A program made the translations under genes and the position numbers. Shown here piece by piece: positions 35,029-42,762 of a DNA stretch of 64,000 bases. Every line of letters starts with the position of its first letter. The stretch's first letter is position 1. Under the pieces are notes generated by a model that was not told the origin of the DNA, made no database searches, and worked only from the letters and a program-made list of their open reading frames with translations. Source of the DNA: Bradyrhizobium ivorense (GTDB lineage: Bacteria > Pseudomonadota > Alphaproteobacteria > Rhizobiales > Xanthobacteraceae); assembly GCF_900696085.1 (NCBI RefSeq), contig NZ_CAADFC020000016.1, positions 1,116,001-1,180,000 of the forward strand, read 5' to 3'.

Positions 35029-36159
35029 GGCGCTCATCCGCGGCGCTTCCGAGGTATCGCCGATATCGGCCTGCAGCCAGCGGGCGATCCGACGCCACGA
35101 ATTGTTCAACGCCTTGCAGCCCATGAAGAGGCCGAGGTGACCGCACGGTTCGGTGGCGCGCTCCTGCCATGCCGGCGGTGTGCCCAACAATCGGGTGGTC
35201 GCCAGCGCCTGGTCGCGCGGCACCACGATGTCGTTGTCGGCGGCGAGCAGGAAAACCGGCACCTTCACCTCGGCGAGATCGACCGCGCGGCCGAGCGCGA
35301 CGAAGTCGCCGTGGGCGATCCGGTTCTGGCGAAAGATCCAGTCGGTGACCTGAAGATAGTACGTGCCGGGCAGATCCAGCGTCTCGCGATTCCAGCGCTC
35401 GAACCGATCGCGCAGCGCTCTGCCGGTCTCCGATCCGGTGAGATCTCGCTGCAACGCCGCTTCCGCGTCTTTCAGGGTGAGCGGCATGCTCCATAGTTGC
35501 AGCATGTTCGCGCCGCTAATGATGCCGTCGCCCTGACGCGCCAGCACCTCGAAGCCCGGCTGCGGAAGCGAGACCACCATTTTGGCAATTGGCGACGGCA
35601 CCGAGATGTCGATCGGGCTACCGGCGAGCACAAGCCGCCGCACCTTGCCCGGAAAGCGCGCGGCATACAGCAGCGACAGCCATCCGCCCTGGCAGAGTCC
35701 GGCAAGATCGACCGGAGGCCCGATTTCATCGACGGCGACGTTGAGCTCTGCAAGATAGGTATCGATCGAGAAGTGGCGCATCTCTGATGTGGCCGAGCGC
35801 CAGTCGGTGAGATAAAGCCGCGTAACGCCCGCGTTTCGCAGCACCTCCACCAGGCTGTGGCCCGGCGAGAAATCCGCAATCACCGAGCGGTGCAGCGCGT
35901 AGGGCGCGCAAACCAGCAACGGCCGGCCTTCAGCGCTTCGCGAAAAATCCACGAGACGCATCGACGGCAGTTGCAGGGCCCCCCTGTTCGGCGTGGTCCA
36001 TGGCAACGGCGCCTCGTCTTCGGGCCGCTGTGCGCGGTCGGCGAACCATTGCCAATAAGTGTCGAGCATGAGTCTCGTGGCCTCAAACGGCCACAGCCAG
36101 ACATGCTGCGCCAAATCGGCGCCCGCATGCCGTTCGGGAGGTCCCGTCTTGTCGCTCAA
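35026..36159 (-). CDS. PHA synthase-like alpha/beta hydrolase
   Basis: A 377-residue protein related to PhaC. The N terminus (WLWPFEATRLMLDTYWQW) resembles the PHA synthase/phasin region, followed by LLVCAPYALHRSVI and LYLTDWRS. The nucleophile box is GLCQGGW, with Cys in place of the Ser of lipases, as in PHA synthases. Then come Asp in LLAADNDIVVP and His in CGHLGLFMG. It is shorter than typical class I PhaC (about 580), so it may act on intermediates instead of polymerising. An esterase of the depolymerase type lies 0.6 kb upstream on the other strand. No phaC/phaB genes are visible. Confidence 0.75.
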   Translation of the reverse strand: MSDKTGPPERHAGADLAQHVWLWPFEATRLMLDTYWQWFADRAQRPEDEAPLPWTTPNRGALQLPSMRLVDFSRSAEGRPLLVCAPYALHRSVIADFSPGHSLVEVLRNAGVTRLYLTDWRSATSEMRHFSIDTYLAELNVAVDEIGPPVDLAGLCQGGWLSLLYAARFPGKVRRLVLAGSPIDISVPSPIAKMVVSLPQPGFEVLARQGDGIISGANMLQLWSMPLTLKDAEAALQRDLTGSETGRALRDRFERWNRETLDLPGTYYLQVTDWIFRQNRIAHGDFVALGRAVDLAEVKVPVFLLAADNDIVVPRDQALATTRLLGTPPAWQERATEPCGHLGLFMGCKALNNSWRRIARWLQADIGDTSEAPRMSA

Positions 36160-36305
36160 GACTGTTCACCGATTGATGGACGTCGATGTAGTCGGGGGCG
36201 GCATGGGGCAAGACGTTCGCGCCCGACCAAGGACCGACGAATTCAGGTCCATCATTCTACGCCAAATCCGGCGGAAGCGGCAGCCATAAAGGCTGCCGCC
36301 GTCAA

Positions 36306-37373
36306 CTATGCGGCGCGTGCGGTGCCCTTCTCGGCCTCGATCTTGCGCGCAAACAGCCAGCGGAAATAGGTCAGCGGCGCATCGGCGCCGATCGCGAGCA
36401 GTTGATAATCCGGATCGGCGTCGAACACCCGCTGCTGCGCCTCGATGATGTCCTTGTCCTCGTTGAAACCTTCCTCGAGGCTGTGGCGCAGCGACAGCGC
36501 GATATTCGGATTGTCGACGTCGAAATCGTGCAGATAGTTCCAGAAGAAGTGCGTGGTCGAGCGCGTCTCCGGCGTCATGAACTGCGCGTTGCGATAGGAA
36601 CGCGTGCCCGGGACCTGGACGCCCTTCTCGACGCCCTGCCCCGCCGGCGCGAAGGTGGTGTCCAGCGTGAAGATGCCGGGAACGATCATGCGACCGATAT
36701 TGCGGCGGTCGATCGGGTCGGTTTTGTTCGGGATCACCTTCTTGTGGTAGGGCGGCGGCTCGGCGCCCATGTGCCAGCGCTCGACCCGGAAACCGTCGTC
36801 CAGCTTCTCGATCGCGACCGGTTTGGTCTTGTAGGCGTATTCCTCGGAACCGCCGAGCGTGTTGGTGTGCACGAAGGCGAGATGGGCGAAGTCGCTGAGG
36901 TTATCGACGATCAAGAGCCAGTTGGCCTTGTAGTGCATGTAGCCCGGCAGTCCGCGCCATTTCGGGTCTTCGAGCGGCGGATAGTCGAGGATCAGCTTCG
37001 GATCGGCCTTCTCGGGATCGCCGGTCCAGATGAAGATCAGATTGTAGCGCTCGACCACCGGATAGCTGCGCACGCCGAGTTTTGCCGGGATCGCATCCTG
37101 GCCGGGGATCTGGATGCACTGGCCGTCGGCGGCGAACTTCATGCCGTGATACATGCACCTGATGTCGTCGCCCTCGACGCGCCCCATCGACAGCGGCGCG
37201 GCGCGATGGCAGCAGCGGTCATCGAGCGCGACGACCTTTCCGCTGGAGCCGCGATACAGCACGATCGGCCGCTCCAGGATGGTGCGCGCGACCATCTTGC
37301 CGTCGATCAGCTCGTGATTCCACGCCGCCACATACCAGGTGTTGCGCAGAAAAATTCCGTCGTGGTCGGCCAT
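36306..37373 (-). CDS. Rieske aromatic ring-hydroxylating oxygenase, VanA-like
   Basis: A 355-residue oxygenase. The Rieske cluster ligands are C54-x-H56 (CCHRAAPLS) and C73-x-x-H76 (CMYHGM). The catalytic non-haem iron site is DNLSDFAHLAFVHT with His164 and His169 and bridging Asp157. The closest family type is VanA, the vanillate O-demethylase oxygenase, or another phthalate-type monooxygenase; the substrate is open. No ferredoxin reductase (VanB) is adjacent. A LysR gene is divergent with a palindrome in between. The start at 37373 (MADHDGIFLRNTWYVAAW) fits the family. Confidence 0.85.
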   Translation of the reverse strand: MADHDGIFLRNTWYVAAWNHELIDGKMVARTILERPIVLYRGSSGKVVALDDRCCHRAAPLSMGRVEGDDIRCMYHGMKFAADGQCIQIPGQDAIPAKLGVRSYPVVERYNLIFIWTGDPEKADPKLILDYPPLEDPKWRGLPGYMHYKANWLLIVDNLSDFAHLAFVHTNTLGGSEEYAYKTKPVAIEKLDDGFRVERWHMGAEPPPYHKKVIPNKTDPIDRRNIGRMIVPGIFTLDTTFAPAGQGVEKGVQVPGTRSYRNAQFMTPETRSTTHFFWNYLHDFDVDNPNIALSLRHSLEEGFNEDKDIIEAQQRVFDADPDYQLLAIGADAPLTYFRWLFARKIEAEKGTARAA

Positions 37374-37428
37374 GTCTCGCTCCCGATGCAATGTTGGTCG
37401 CTCGCGAGGTTAGGTGATTGCAGCCGCC

Positions 37429-37439
37429 CGGATAATCCG
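37429..37439. promoter_or_regulatory. Candidate operator palindrome
   Basis: CGGATAATCCG is a perfect 11-base inverted repeat between the Rieske oxygenase gene and its divergent LysR gene. Position supports a control site; there is no other evidence. Confidence 0.35.
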
Positions 37440-37480
37440 ATTTGGCTGGACACACTGTACCGCTGGATGGACAATCGGCC

Positions 37481-38389
37481 ATGGAGTGGCGCGATTGGGA
37501 GCTGTTTTGCGAGGTTGTCGAGCACGGCGGCTTCACCGCGGCCGCGCGGGTGCTCGGACATCCAAAATCGAGCCTCAGTGCTGCAGTGCAGCGACTGGAG
37601 GCCAATCTCGGGCTGCGGCTGATCGAGCGCACCACGCGGCATCTGCGGCTGACCGATTCCGGCGAGACGATCTATCGCAAGGTGCGCCCGCTGTTCGCCG
37701 CGCTGCACGACACCCACAGCGAGGCGCTGGCGATGAGCAGCGCGGTCGCCGGCACGCTGCGCATCAAGGCGCCCTACGAATTCGGCGCGCATCACGCCGG
37801 GCCGGTGGCCTGCGCGGTGATGAGCCGCTATCCGGAGCTTTCGATCCGGATCGATGTCGAGCACGACATCGTCAACCCCGTCGCCGAGAACTACGACATC
37901 GTGTTCGCGATGCTGGAGGCGCCGCTGCCGGCGGCCGGCATCGTGATCCGCCGCGTCTTCACCCTGGAGCGCGGCCTGTTCGCGGCGCCGGCGCTGCTCG
38001 AGAGGTTCGGCGAGCCGCGCACGCTGGATCACTTACGGAAGCTGCCGCTGCTGACCGGCCCCAGCGATCCGCCATGGGCGATCACCGCGCCCGGCGGCGC
38101 GGTCGAGCATCTCGCGGTCGACCACGCGCGCCTCACCTCATCGAACGCCCATGTCCGCCTGCAGGCCGCGCTCGCCGGCCATGGCGTGCTGCGGGTGACA
38201 GCGGCCTACGCCCGCGTCGCGGTGGCAGCCGGCGAGTTGCGGCGGCTGCTGCCGGACCACGCCTGCGAGCCGCTCAACGTGCATGCGCTGCTGCCGGCGC
38301 GACAATTCGTCCCGGCCAAAGTGCGCTGCTTCCTCGACGCCATGGAGACCCATGCGCGCGGCGATCCCGAGGCCTATATCAAGCCGTAA
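37481..38389 (+). CDS. LysR family transcriptional regulator
   Basis: A 302-residue protein, with a winged helix-turn-helix at 1-60 (HGGFTAAARVLGHPKSSLSAAVQRLE) and an effector-binding domain beginning near LRIKAPYEFGAHH. It belongs to the CrgA-like branch by general look (VAGTLRI, DIVFAML). It is divergent from the Rieske oxygenase and probably controls it in response to an aromatic compound. Its start was set at 37481 (MEWRDWELF). Confidence 0.9.
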   Translation: MEWRDWELFCEVVEHGGFTAAARVLGHPKSSLSAAVQRLEANLGLRLIERTTRHLRLTDSGETIYRKVRPLFAALHDTHSEALAMSSAVAGTLRIKAPYEFGAHHAGPVACAVMSRYPELSIRIDVEHDIVNPVAENYDIVFAMLEAPLPAAGIVIRRVFTLERGLFAAPALLERFGEPRTLDHLRKLPLLTGPSDPPWAITAPGGAVEHLAVDHARLTSSNAHVRLQAALAGHGVLRVTAAYARVAVAAGELRRLLPDHACEPLNVHALLPARQFVPAKVRCFLDAMETHARGDPEAYIKP

Positions 38390-38432
38390 GGCTCCGGCGC
38401 GGTCGATTTTCCGGCCGGGCACTGATTTTCTC

Positions 38433-38462
38433 GGGAACCTGTTCGTGTCAGCCGCATCCAAT
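38433..38462 (+). promoter_or_regulatory. ECF-type promoter, copy 1 (autoregulation)
   Basis: GGGAACCT, 14 bases, then CATCCAAT, 35 bases before the sigma gene start at 38498. The same two boxes with the same spacing stand in front of the DUF4142 gene (39195-39224). The -35 box resembles the GGAAC of many ECF promoters; the assignment of the -10 box is inferred. Confidence 0.6.
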
Positions 38463-38497
38463 GACCGTATCTCGTGATCAGTGAGGGTGACCCCGCC

Positions 38498-39187
38498 ATG
38501 CGTCAGGCCCAGGTAACGACCGTTCTGCCGATCGGCGCAGCAGACACCGAACTGGTGCGGCGCGCGCTGGCCCGCGACGAGGCCGCGGTCCGCGCCATCA
38601 TGCAGGCGAACAATCGCCGGCTGTTCCGCCTCGCCCGCGGCATCCTGCGCAACGACAGCGAGGCCGAGGACGTGGTGCAGGACACCTATGTCCGCGCCTT
38701 CACCCATCTCGACCAGTTTCGCGGCGAGTCCAGCCTGTCGACCTGGCTGTCGCGGATCGCGATGAACGAGGCGCTCGGCCGGGTGCGCCGCAGGCCGGCC
38801 AGCGTCGAATGGTCCGAGTTGCGGCAAGGCGGTCACGAAGCGCAAATCATCCAGTTTCCCCTTTCGTCAGCAGACGATCCGGAACGCTCCATGGCCCAGC
38901 GCGAGATTCAGCATGTCGTCGAGCACGCGATCGACGAGTTGCCCGAGGCTTTCCGCCTCGTCTTCATCACCCGCGTGATCGAAGGCATGAATGTCGAGGA
39001 AACCGCCGACATCCTCGATCTCAAGCCGGAGACCGTGAAGACGCGGCTGCACCGCGCCCGCGCCATGCTTCGTGACAATGTCGAGCGAAAGATCGGCCCG
39101 ATCGTGTTGGAGGCCTTTCCCTTCGCCGGCCGGCGCTGCGAGCGGCTGACCGAGGCGGTGCTGAAACGGCTCGGCTACGGCGCGTAA
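38498..39187 (+). CDS. ECF RNA polymerase sigma factor
   Basis: A 229-residue sigma-70 family protein. Region 2 (RRLFRLARGILRNDSEAEDVVQDTYVRAF, SLSTWLSRIAMNEAL) is followed by a spacer of about 45 residues. Region 4 then follows (LPEAFRLVFITRVIEGMNVEETADIL, ETVKTRLHRARAMLRDNVE). No anti-sigma gene is next to it, so the activity control must be elsewhere or conformational. The ATG at 38498 follows GAGGGTGACCCC; a GTG at 38474 would overlap the promoter-like motif. Confidence 0.92.
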   Translation: MRQAQVTTVLPIGAADTELVRRALARDEAAVRAIMQANNRRLFRLARGILRNDSEAEDVVQDTYVRAFTHLDQFRGESSLSTWLSRIAMNEALGRVRRRPASVEWSELRQGGHEAQIIQFPLSSADDPERSMAQREIQHVVEHAIDELPEAFRLVFITRVIEGMNVEETADILDLKPETVKTRLHRARAMLRDNVERKIGPIVLEAFPFAGRRCERLTEAVLKRLGYGA

Positions 39188-39194
39188 GATTTTC

Positions 39195-39224
39195 GGGAAC
39201 CTCTGCGCGGCCGCGCCATCCAAT
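39195..39224 (+). promoter_or_regulatory. ECF-type promoter, copy 2 (DUF4142-cupredoxin genes)
   Basis: GGGAACCT, 14 bases, CATCCAAT, identical in boxes and spacing to the motif before the sigma gene. The bases before the first box also match (GATTTTC). It lies 57 bases before the DUF4142 start. Confidence 0.6.
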
Positions 39225-39281
39225 CCCTGTGCAATCAACCACGCGCCGGCTTGCCGCCGGACGCCACAGGAGTGTCAAACC

Positions 39282-39803
39282 ATGTTCGTTCGATTGAGCA
39301 TCGCCGTCGCCGCGCTGAGCCTGCTCGGCAGCGCCGCGCTCGCACAGGGCGCGAAGCCGACCGATCCGCAGATCGCCCATATCGCCTATACCGCCGGGGT
39401 GATCGACATCAACGCCGCCAAGCAGGCCGAGTCGAAGGCCTCCAGCAAGGAGGTCAAGGCGTTCGCCCAGGACATGGCGCGCGACCATGAGGCCGTGAAC
39501 AAGCAGGCGCTCGACCTCGTCAAGAAGCTGAAGGTGACGCCGGAGGACAACGACACCAGCAAGACGCTGTCCAAGCAGGCCGCCGACAAGCTTGCCGAGC
39601 TCGGCAAGCTGAAGGGCGCGGAGTACGACAAGGCCTACATCGCCAACGAGGTCGCCTACCACAAGGCCGTCAACAGCGCGCTCGAAACCCAGCTGATCCC
39701 CTCCGCGAGCAACCCCGAGCTGAAGAGCCTGTTGCAGACCGGCCTCAAGCTTTTCCAGGGCCACCAGCAGCATGCCGAGCACGTCGCGGCCAGCCTGAAG
39801 TAG
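39282..39803 (+). CDS. DUF4142 domain-containing exported protein
   Basis: A 173-residue protein with a signal peptide (LSIAVAALSLLGSAALAQG) and a four-helix DUF4142 domain. Its helices contain several His/Glu/Asp (AKQAESKASSKEVKAFAQDM, DHEAVNKQAL, YHKAVNSALETQLIPSA, FQGHQQHAEHVAASL) in a ferritin-like arrangement. Function is unknown; the family is often stress- or metal-linked. It lies 11 bases upstream of a cupredoxin gene and has its own copy of the ECF promoter motif. Confidence 0.88.
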   Translation: MFVRLSIAVAALSLLGSAALAQGAKPTDPQIAHIAYTAGVIDINAAKQAESKASSKEVKAFAQDMARDHEAVNKQALDLVKKLKVTPEDNDTSKTLSKQAADKLAELGKLKGAEYDKAYIANEVAYHKAVNSALETQLIPSASNPELKSLLQTGLKLFQGHQQHAEHVAASLK

Positions 39804-39814
39804 GAGGAAAACGC

Positions 39815-40135
39815 ATGTCGCCAGGACGCCATCTCACGACGCTGGTCCTGCTGGCGCTCGGCGCGCTGGCGGTCCCGGCACATGCAGCCACCATCCAGAT
39901 CGTGATGGAGAATCTCGTGGTCTCGCCGGCCGAGGTATCGGCCAAGGTCGGCGACACCATCGAATGGATCAACAAGGACGTCCTTGCCCACACCGCGACA
40001 GCGAAGAATGGCGACTTCGACGTGACGATCGCGCCGAAGAAGACCGTCACCTCGGTGCTGAGCAAGGCCGGCACGGTCGATTATTTTTGCCGCTACCATC
40101 CCAACATGAAAGCGGTGCTGAAGATCGCACCGTAA
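39815..40135 (+). CDS. Cupredoxin (plastocyanin/pseudoazurin-like)
   Basis: A 106-residue exported blue-copper protein. A signal peptide (TLVLLALGALAVPAHA) precedes ATIQIVMENLVVSPAEVSAKVGDTIEWIN. The type 1 copper ligands are His in LAHTATAKNG, Cys in YFCRYHPNM, the following His and the Met. It would carry electrons or sense copper/oxidants in the periplasm. It follows DUF4142 by 11 bases with GGAGGAAAACGC as ribosome site. Confidence 0.92.
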   Translation: MSPGRHLTTLVLLALGALAVPAHAATIQIVMENLVVSPAEVSAKVGDTIEWINKDVLAHTATAKNGDFDVTIAPKKTVTSVLSKAGTVDYFCRYHPNMKAVLKIAP

Positions 40136-40228
40136 CGCCGCGATGACCTGCGAGGTAATCGATCGAACGCTGCGAACCTTCGATAGTCCGGACAGCCGAA
40201 CCATCCGGCAGCATCGAAGGAGACAGCC

Positions 40229-40591
40229 ATGACCGACCACGCAACCATCGCCCGCCGCTATATCGAGCTCTGGAACGAGCGGACGCCGAGCCGGCGCCGC
40301 GAGCTGCTGAGCGAGAGCTGGACCGCGGATGCGCGCTATATCGACCCGCTGATCAGCGGCGACGGCCATGAAGGCGTCGACGCGCTGATCGCGGGCGTGC
40401 AGCAGAAGTTTCCCGACTTCCGCTTCAAGCTGCTCGGCGAGCCGAACGGCTTCGGCGACCACGTCCGCTTCTCCTGGGGCCTCGGCCCCGACGGCGTCGA
40501 CAGCCCGATCAAGGGCACCGACTTCGCGGTGCTGAAGGAGGGCCGGATCAGGAGCATCACCGGCTTCCTGGACCAGGTGCCGGGCGCCTGA
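40229..40591 (+). CDS. Nuclear transport factor 2 family (SnoaL-like) protein
   Basis: A 120-residue protein of the NTF2/SnoaL fold: TIARRYIELWNERTPSRRREL at the N terminus, DARYIDPLISGDGHEGVDALI, then FRFKLLGEPNGFGDHVRFSW and GTDFAVLKEGRIRSITGF. Substrates of such proteins are diverse (polyketides, steroids, aldehydes). It begins 93 bases after the cupredoxin gene; AAGGAGACAGCC precedes the start. It could be part of the same stress response but lacks its own ECF motif. Confidence 0.8.
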   Translation: MTDHATIARRYIELWNERTPSRRRELLSESWTADARYIDPLISGDGHEGVDALIAGVQQKFPDFRFKLLGEPNGFGDHVRFSWGLGPDGVDSPIKGTDFAVLKEGRIRSITGFLDQVPGA

Positions 40592-40598
40592 GGCCTCC

Positions 40599-40638
40599 CG
40601 TCATTCCGGGGTTCGCGAAGCGAGAGCCCGGAATGACG
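40599..40638. repeat. GTCATTCCGGG palindromic element
   Basis: CGTCATTCCGGGGTTCGCGA paired with GAGAGCCCGGAATGACG, a compact hairpin after the NTF2-like gene. It could work as a transcription terminator. Confidence 0.7.
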
Positions 40639-40714
40639 AAGGCATGGGCTTCCCGCCCCGCTTCCACGGCGGCGATGTCGCTGATACTCTTCCCGAAACC
40701 AAAGGGAGGATACC

Positions 40715-41512
40715 ATGAAGGCAGCTCGCGCCTTCACGCCTGATGTCGTCAGCGACATTACGCCGGCGCTGCTCGCGATCGGCCGCGACAGCTTTCCGCA
40801 GGCGCTGATCGGCACACTGCGCCGCGTCGCCGATGTCGGCCACTGCATGGTGTTCTCGTTTGCCGGCCCGCGCTCGGCGGCGTGCCTGCTCGACGTCGGC
40901 AACATCCCGACCGGACGCGACCTCGGCATCGCCTATTCCGAGCATTTTCACCAGGCCGATCCGAACCGTGATGCGGTGTTCGAGGGACAGGCGCGGGCCG
41001 CGCCGATCGTGCTGCCGAATTTCGCCCGCCGCATGTACAGCGACGGCTACCGCAAGATCTTCTTCGACGATTCCGACATCGTCGACAAGTTCGCCTCCGC
41101 GATCTGGACCGGCGACACCTGCTTCTATGTCAATTTCTATCGCATCACCGAACAGGGCCGGTTCACGCGGGAGCAGATCGCGCGCCTGACCGCGGTGGCA
41201 CCGGCGGTGAGCGCGGCGGTCGCGCGGCATTTCCAGTGCGACGAAGCGCCGGACCGCGATCCGATGGCCCGGCTGAAGACGCTGTTCGCGACCGCCGAGC
41301 AACTCGCCAGACTGACCGCGCGCGAGAAGGAGGTCTGTCTGCGCATCCTCTCGGGCTTCAGCTCCGAAGCGATCGCGGCCGAGCTCGGGATCGGCCTGCA
41401 CTCCGCCCTCACCTATCGCAAGCGCGCCTATGACAAGCTCGGCATCTCCTCGCAGAACGAGCTGTTCGCGATCGCGTTGCGCCTGGTGGCGTCGTCCCGG
41501 CCGCTGAACTGA
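40715..41512 (+). CDS. LuxR-type HTH transcriptional regulator
   Basis: A 265-residue protein. Residues 1-190 have no family I recognise beyond a GAF/PAS-like look (SFAGPRSAACLLDVGN, YYSEHFHQADPNRDAV-type region). Residues about 200-260 form a LuxR helix-turn-helix (LTAREKEVCLRILSGFSSEAIAAELGIG, ALTYRKRAYDKLGISSQNEL). It is a solo regulator: no synthase gene is nearby. It stands 83 bases before the P450 gene, which it may control. Confidence 0.85.
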   Translation: MKAARAFTPDVVSDITPALLAIGRDSFPQALIGTLRRVADVGHCMVFSFAGPRSAACLLDVGNIPTGRDLGIAYSEHFHQADPNRDAVFEGQARAAPIVLPNFARRMYSDGYRKIFFDDSDIVDKFASAIWTGDTCFYVNFYRITEQGRFTREQIARLTAVAPAVSAAVARHFQCDEAPDRDPMARLKTLFATAEQLARLTAREKEVCLRILSGFSSEAIAAELGIGLHSALTYRKRAYDKLGISSQNELFAIALRLVASSRPLN

Positions 41513-41595
41513 AGAGCGCCCGGCCTGTCCCAAGGCGTGGGGACAGAAATCCCCGTTCGGCTGGACTATCCTGCGGCGAGACAAAGGACCACGCC

Positions 41596-42762
41596 GTGAG
41601 CACCGCCCCCCGTTTCGACATCGACGTACCTGCGTTCTGGCAGGACCCCTACCCGGCGCTGGCGCGGATGCGCAAGGAGGCGCCGATCGCCTTCGTGCCG
41701 CAGCTCGGCAGCACGCTGCTGTGCAGCCGCGACGACATCTTCGTCTCGGAAAAGCAGATCGACGTGTTCTCGTCGCACCAGCCCGAAGGCCTGATGAACA
41801 AATTGATGGGCCACAACATGATGCGCAAGGACGGCGATGCGCACATGAACGAGCGCAAGGCGATCTTCCCGGCGATCTCGCCGAAAACCGTGCGATCGCA
41901 CTGGACCGCGCAGTTCGAGGGACATGCGACGCGTATTCTCGACGACCTGACGCCCGGCGGCGTGGTCGATTTCGTGCGGGCCTTCGCGCTGCCGTTCTCG
42001 GCCGAATGCCTGAAGTCGATCACCGGCCTCACCAACATGCGCTTCCAGGACATGAATGCCTGGTCGCAGGGCATGATTGACGGCATTGCCAACTATGTCG
42101 GCGATCCCGCCGTGGAGGCGCGCTGTCATGCGGCGACCTCCGGGATCGATGCCGCGATCGACGACATGGTCCCAGTGCTGCGCAGGACGCCCGATCTCAG
42201 CCTGCTCGGCGTGATGCTGCAGACCGACATGCCGATGGAAAGCGTGCGTGCCAACATCAAGCTCGCGATCTCAGGCGGCCAGAACGAGCCGCGCGATGCG
42301 ATCGCGGGCGCGGTGTGGGCGCTGCTGACCCATCCCGACCAGCTTCAGCTTGCGACCAGCGGCGCGATCCCGTGGCTGCAGGTGTTCGAGGAATATGCCC
42401 GCTGGATCTCGCCGATCGGGATGTCGCCGCGGCGGATCGCAAAGCCCTGGACCATCCGCGACGTCGCGTTCGAGACCAATGAGCGCGTGTTCCTGATGTT
42501 CGGCTCGGCCAACCGCGACGAGAAGCATTTTGAGCGGCCCGACGCCTTCGACGTGCGCCGCGACGCCAGCAAGAGCATCGCGTTCGGCGCCGGCCCGCAT
42601 TTTTGCGCCGGCGCCTGGGCCTCGCGCGCCATGGTCGCCGATGTCGCGCTGCCGCTGATCTTCACGCGGCTGAAGAATTTGCGGCTGGTCGAGGGCAAGC
42701 CGCCGCGGATCGGTGGCTGGGCGTTCCGCGGGCTATTGGATCTGCCGGTACAGTGGGATTAG
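41596..42762 (+). CDS. Cytochrome P450
   Basis: A 388-residue soluble bacterial P450. The haem-binding loop is FGAGPHFCAGAWAS with Cys337, the ExxR motif is E266-Y-A-R269, and the I-helix reads SGGQNEPRD (226-234), with Asn-Glu-Pro where many P450s have D/E-T. That GGQNEP pattern is seen in a group of proteobacterial P450s. The substrate is unknown. The start is a GTG. The stop overlaps the convergent DapA-family gene by 4 bases (42759-42762). Confidence 0.92.
   Translation: MSTAPRFDIDVPAFWQDPYPALARMRKEAPIAFVPQLGSTLLCSRDDIFVSEKQIDVFSSHQPEGLMNKLMGHNMMRKDGDAHMNERKAIFPAISPKTVRSHWTAQFEGHATRILDDLTPGGVVDFVRAFALPFSAECLKSITGLTNMRFQDMNAWSQGMIDGIANYVGDPAVEARCHAATSGIDAAIDDMVPVLRRTPDLSLLGVMLQTDMPMESVRANIKLAISGGQNEPRDAIAGAVWALLTHPDQLQLATSGAIPWLQVFEEYARWISPIGMSPRRIAKPWTIRDVAFETNERVFLMFGSANRDEKHFERPDAFDVRRDASKSIAFGAGPHFCAGAWASRAMVADVALPLIFTRLKNLRLVEGKPPRIGGWAFRGLLDLPVQWD

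Noticed and set aside
37442..37480. Upstream start of the LysR gene at 37442
   Set aside because: It would begin with TTG inside the divergent promoter region and add 13 residues before the normal HTH start.
40174..40206. Third ECF promoter before the NTF2-like gene
   Set aside because: GAACCT and CCATCC are both present but 22 bases apart instead of 14, and the first G bases are missing.
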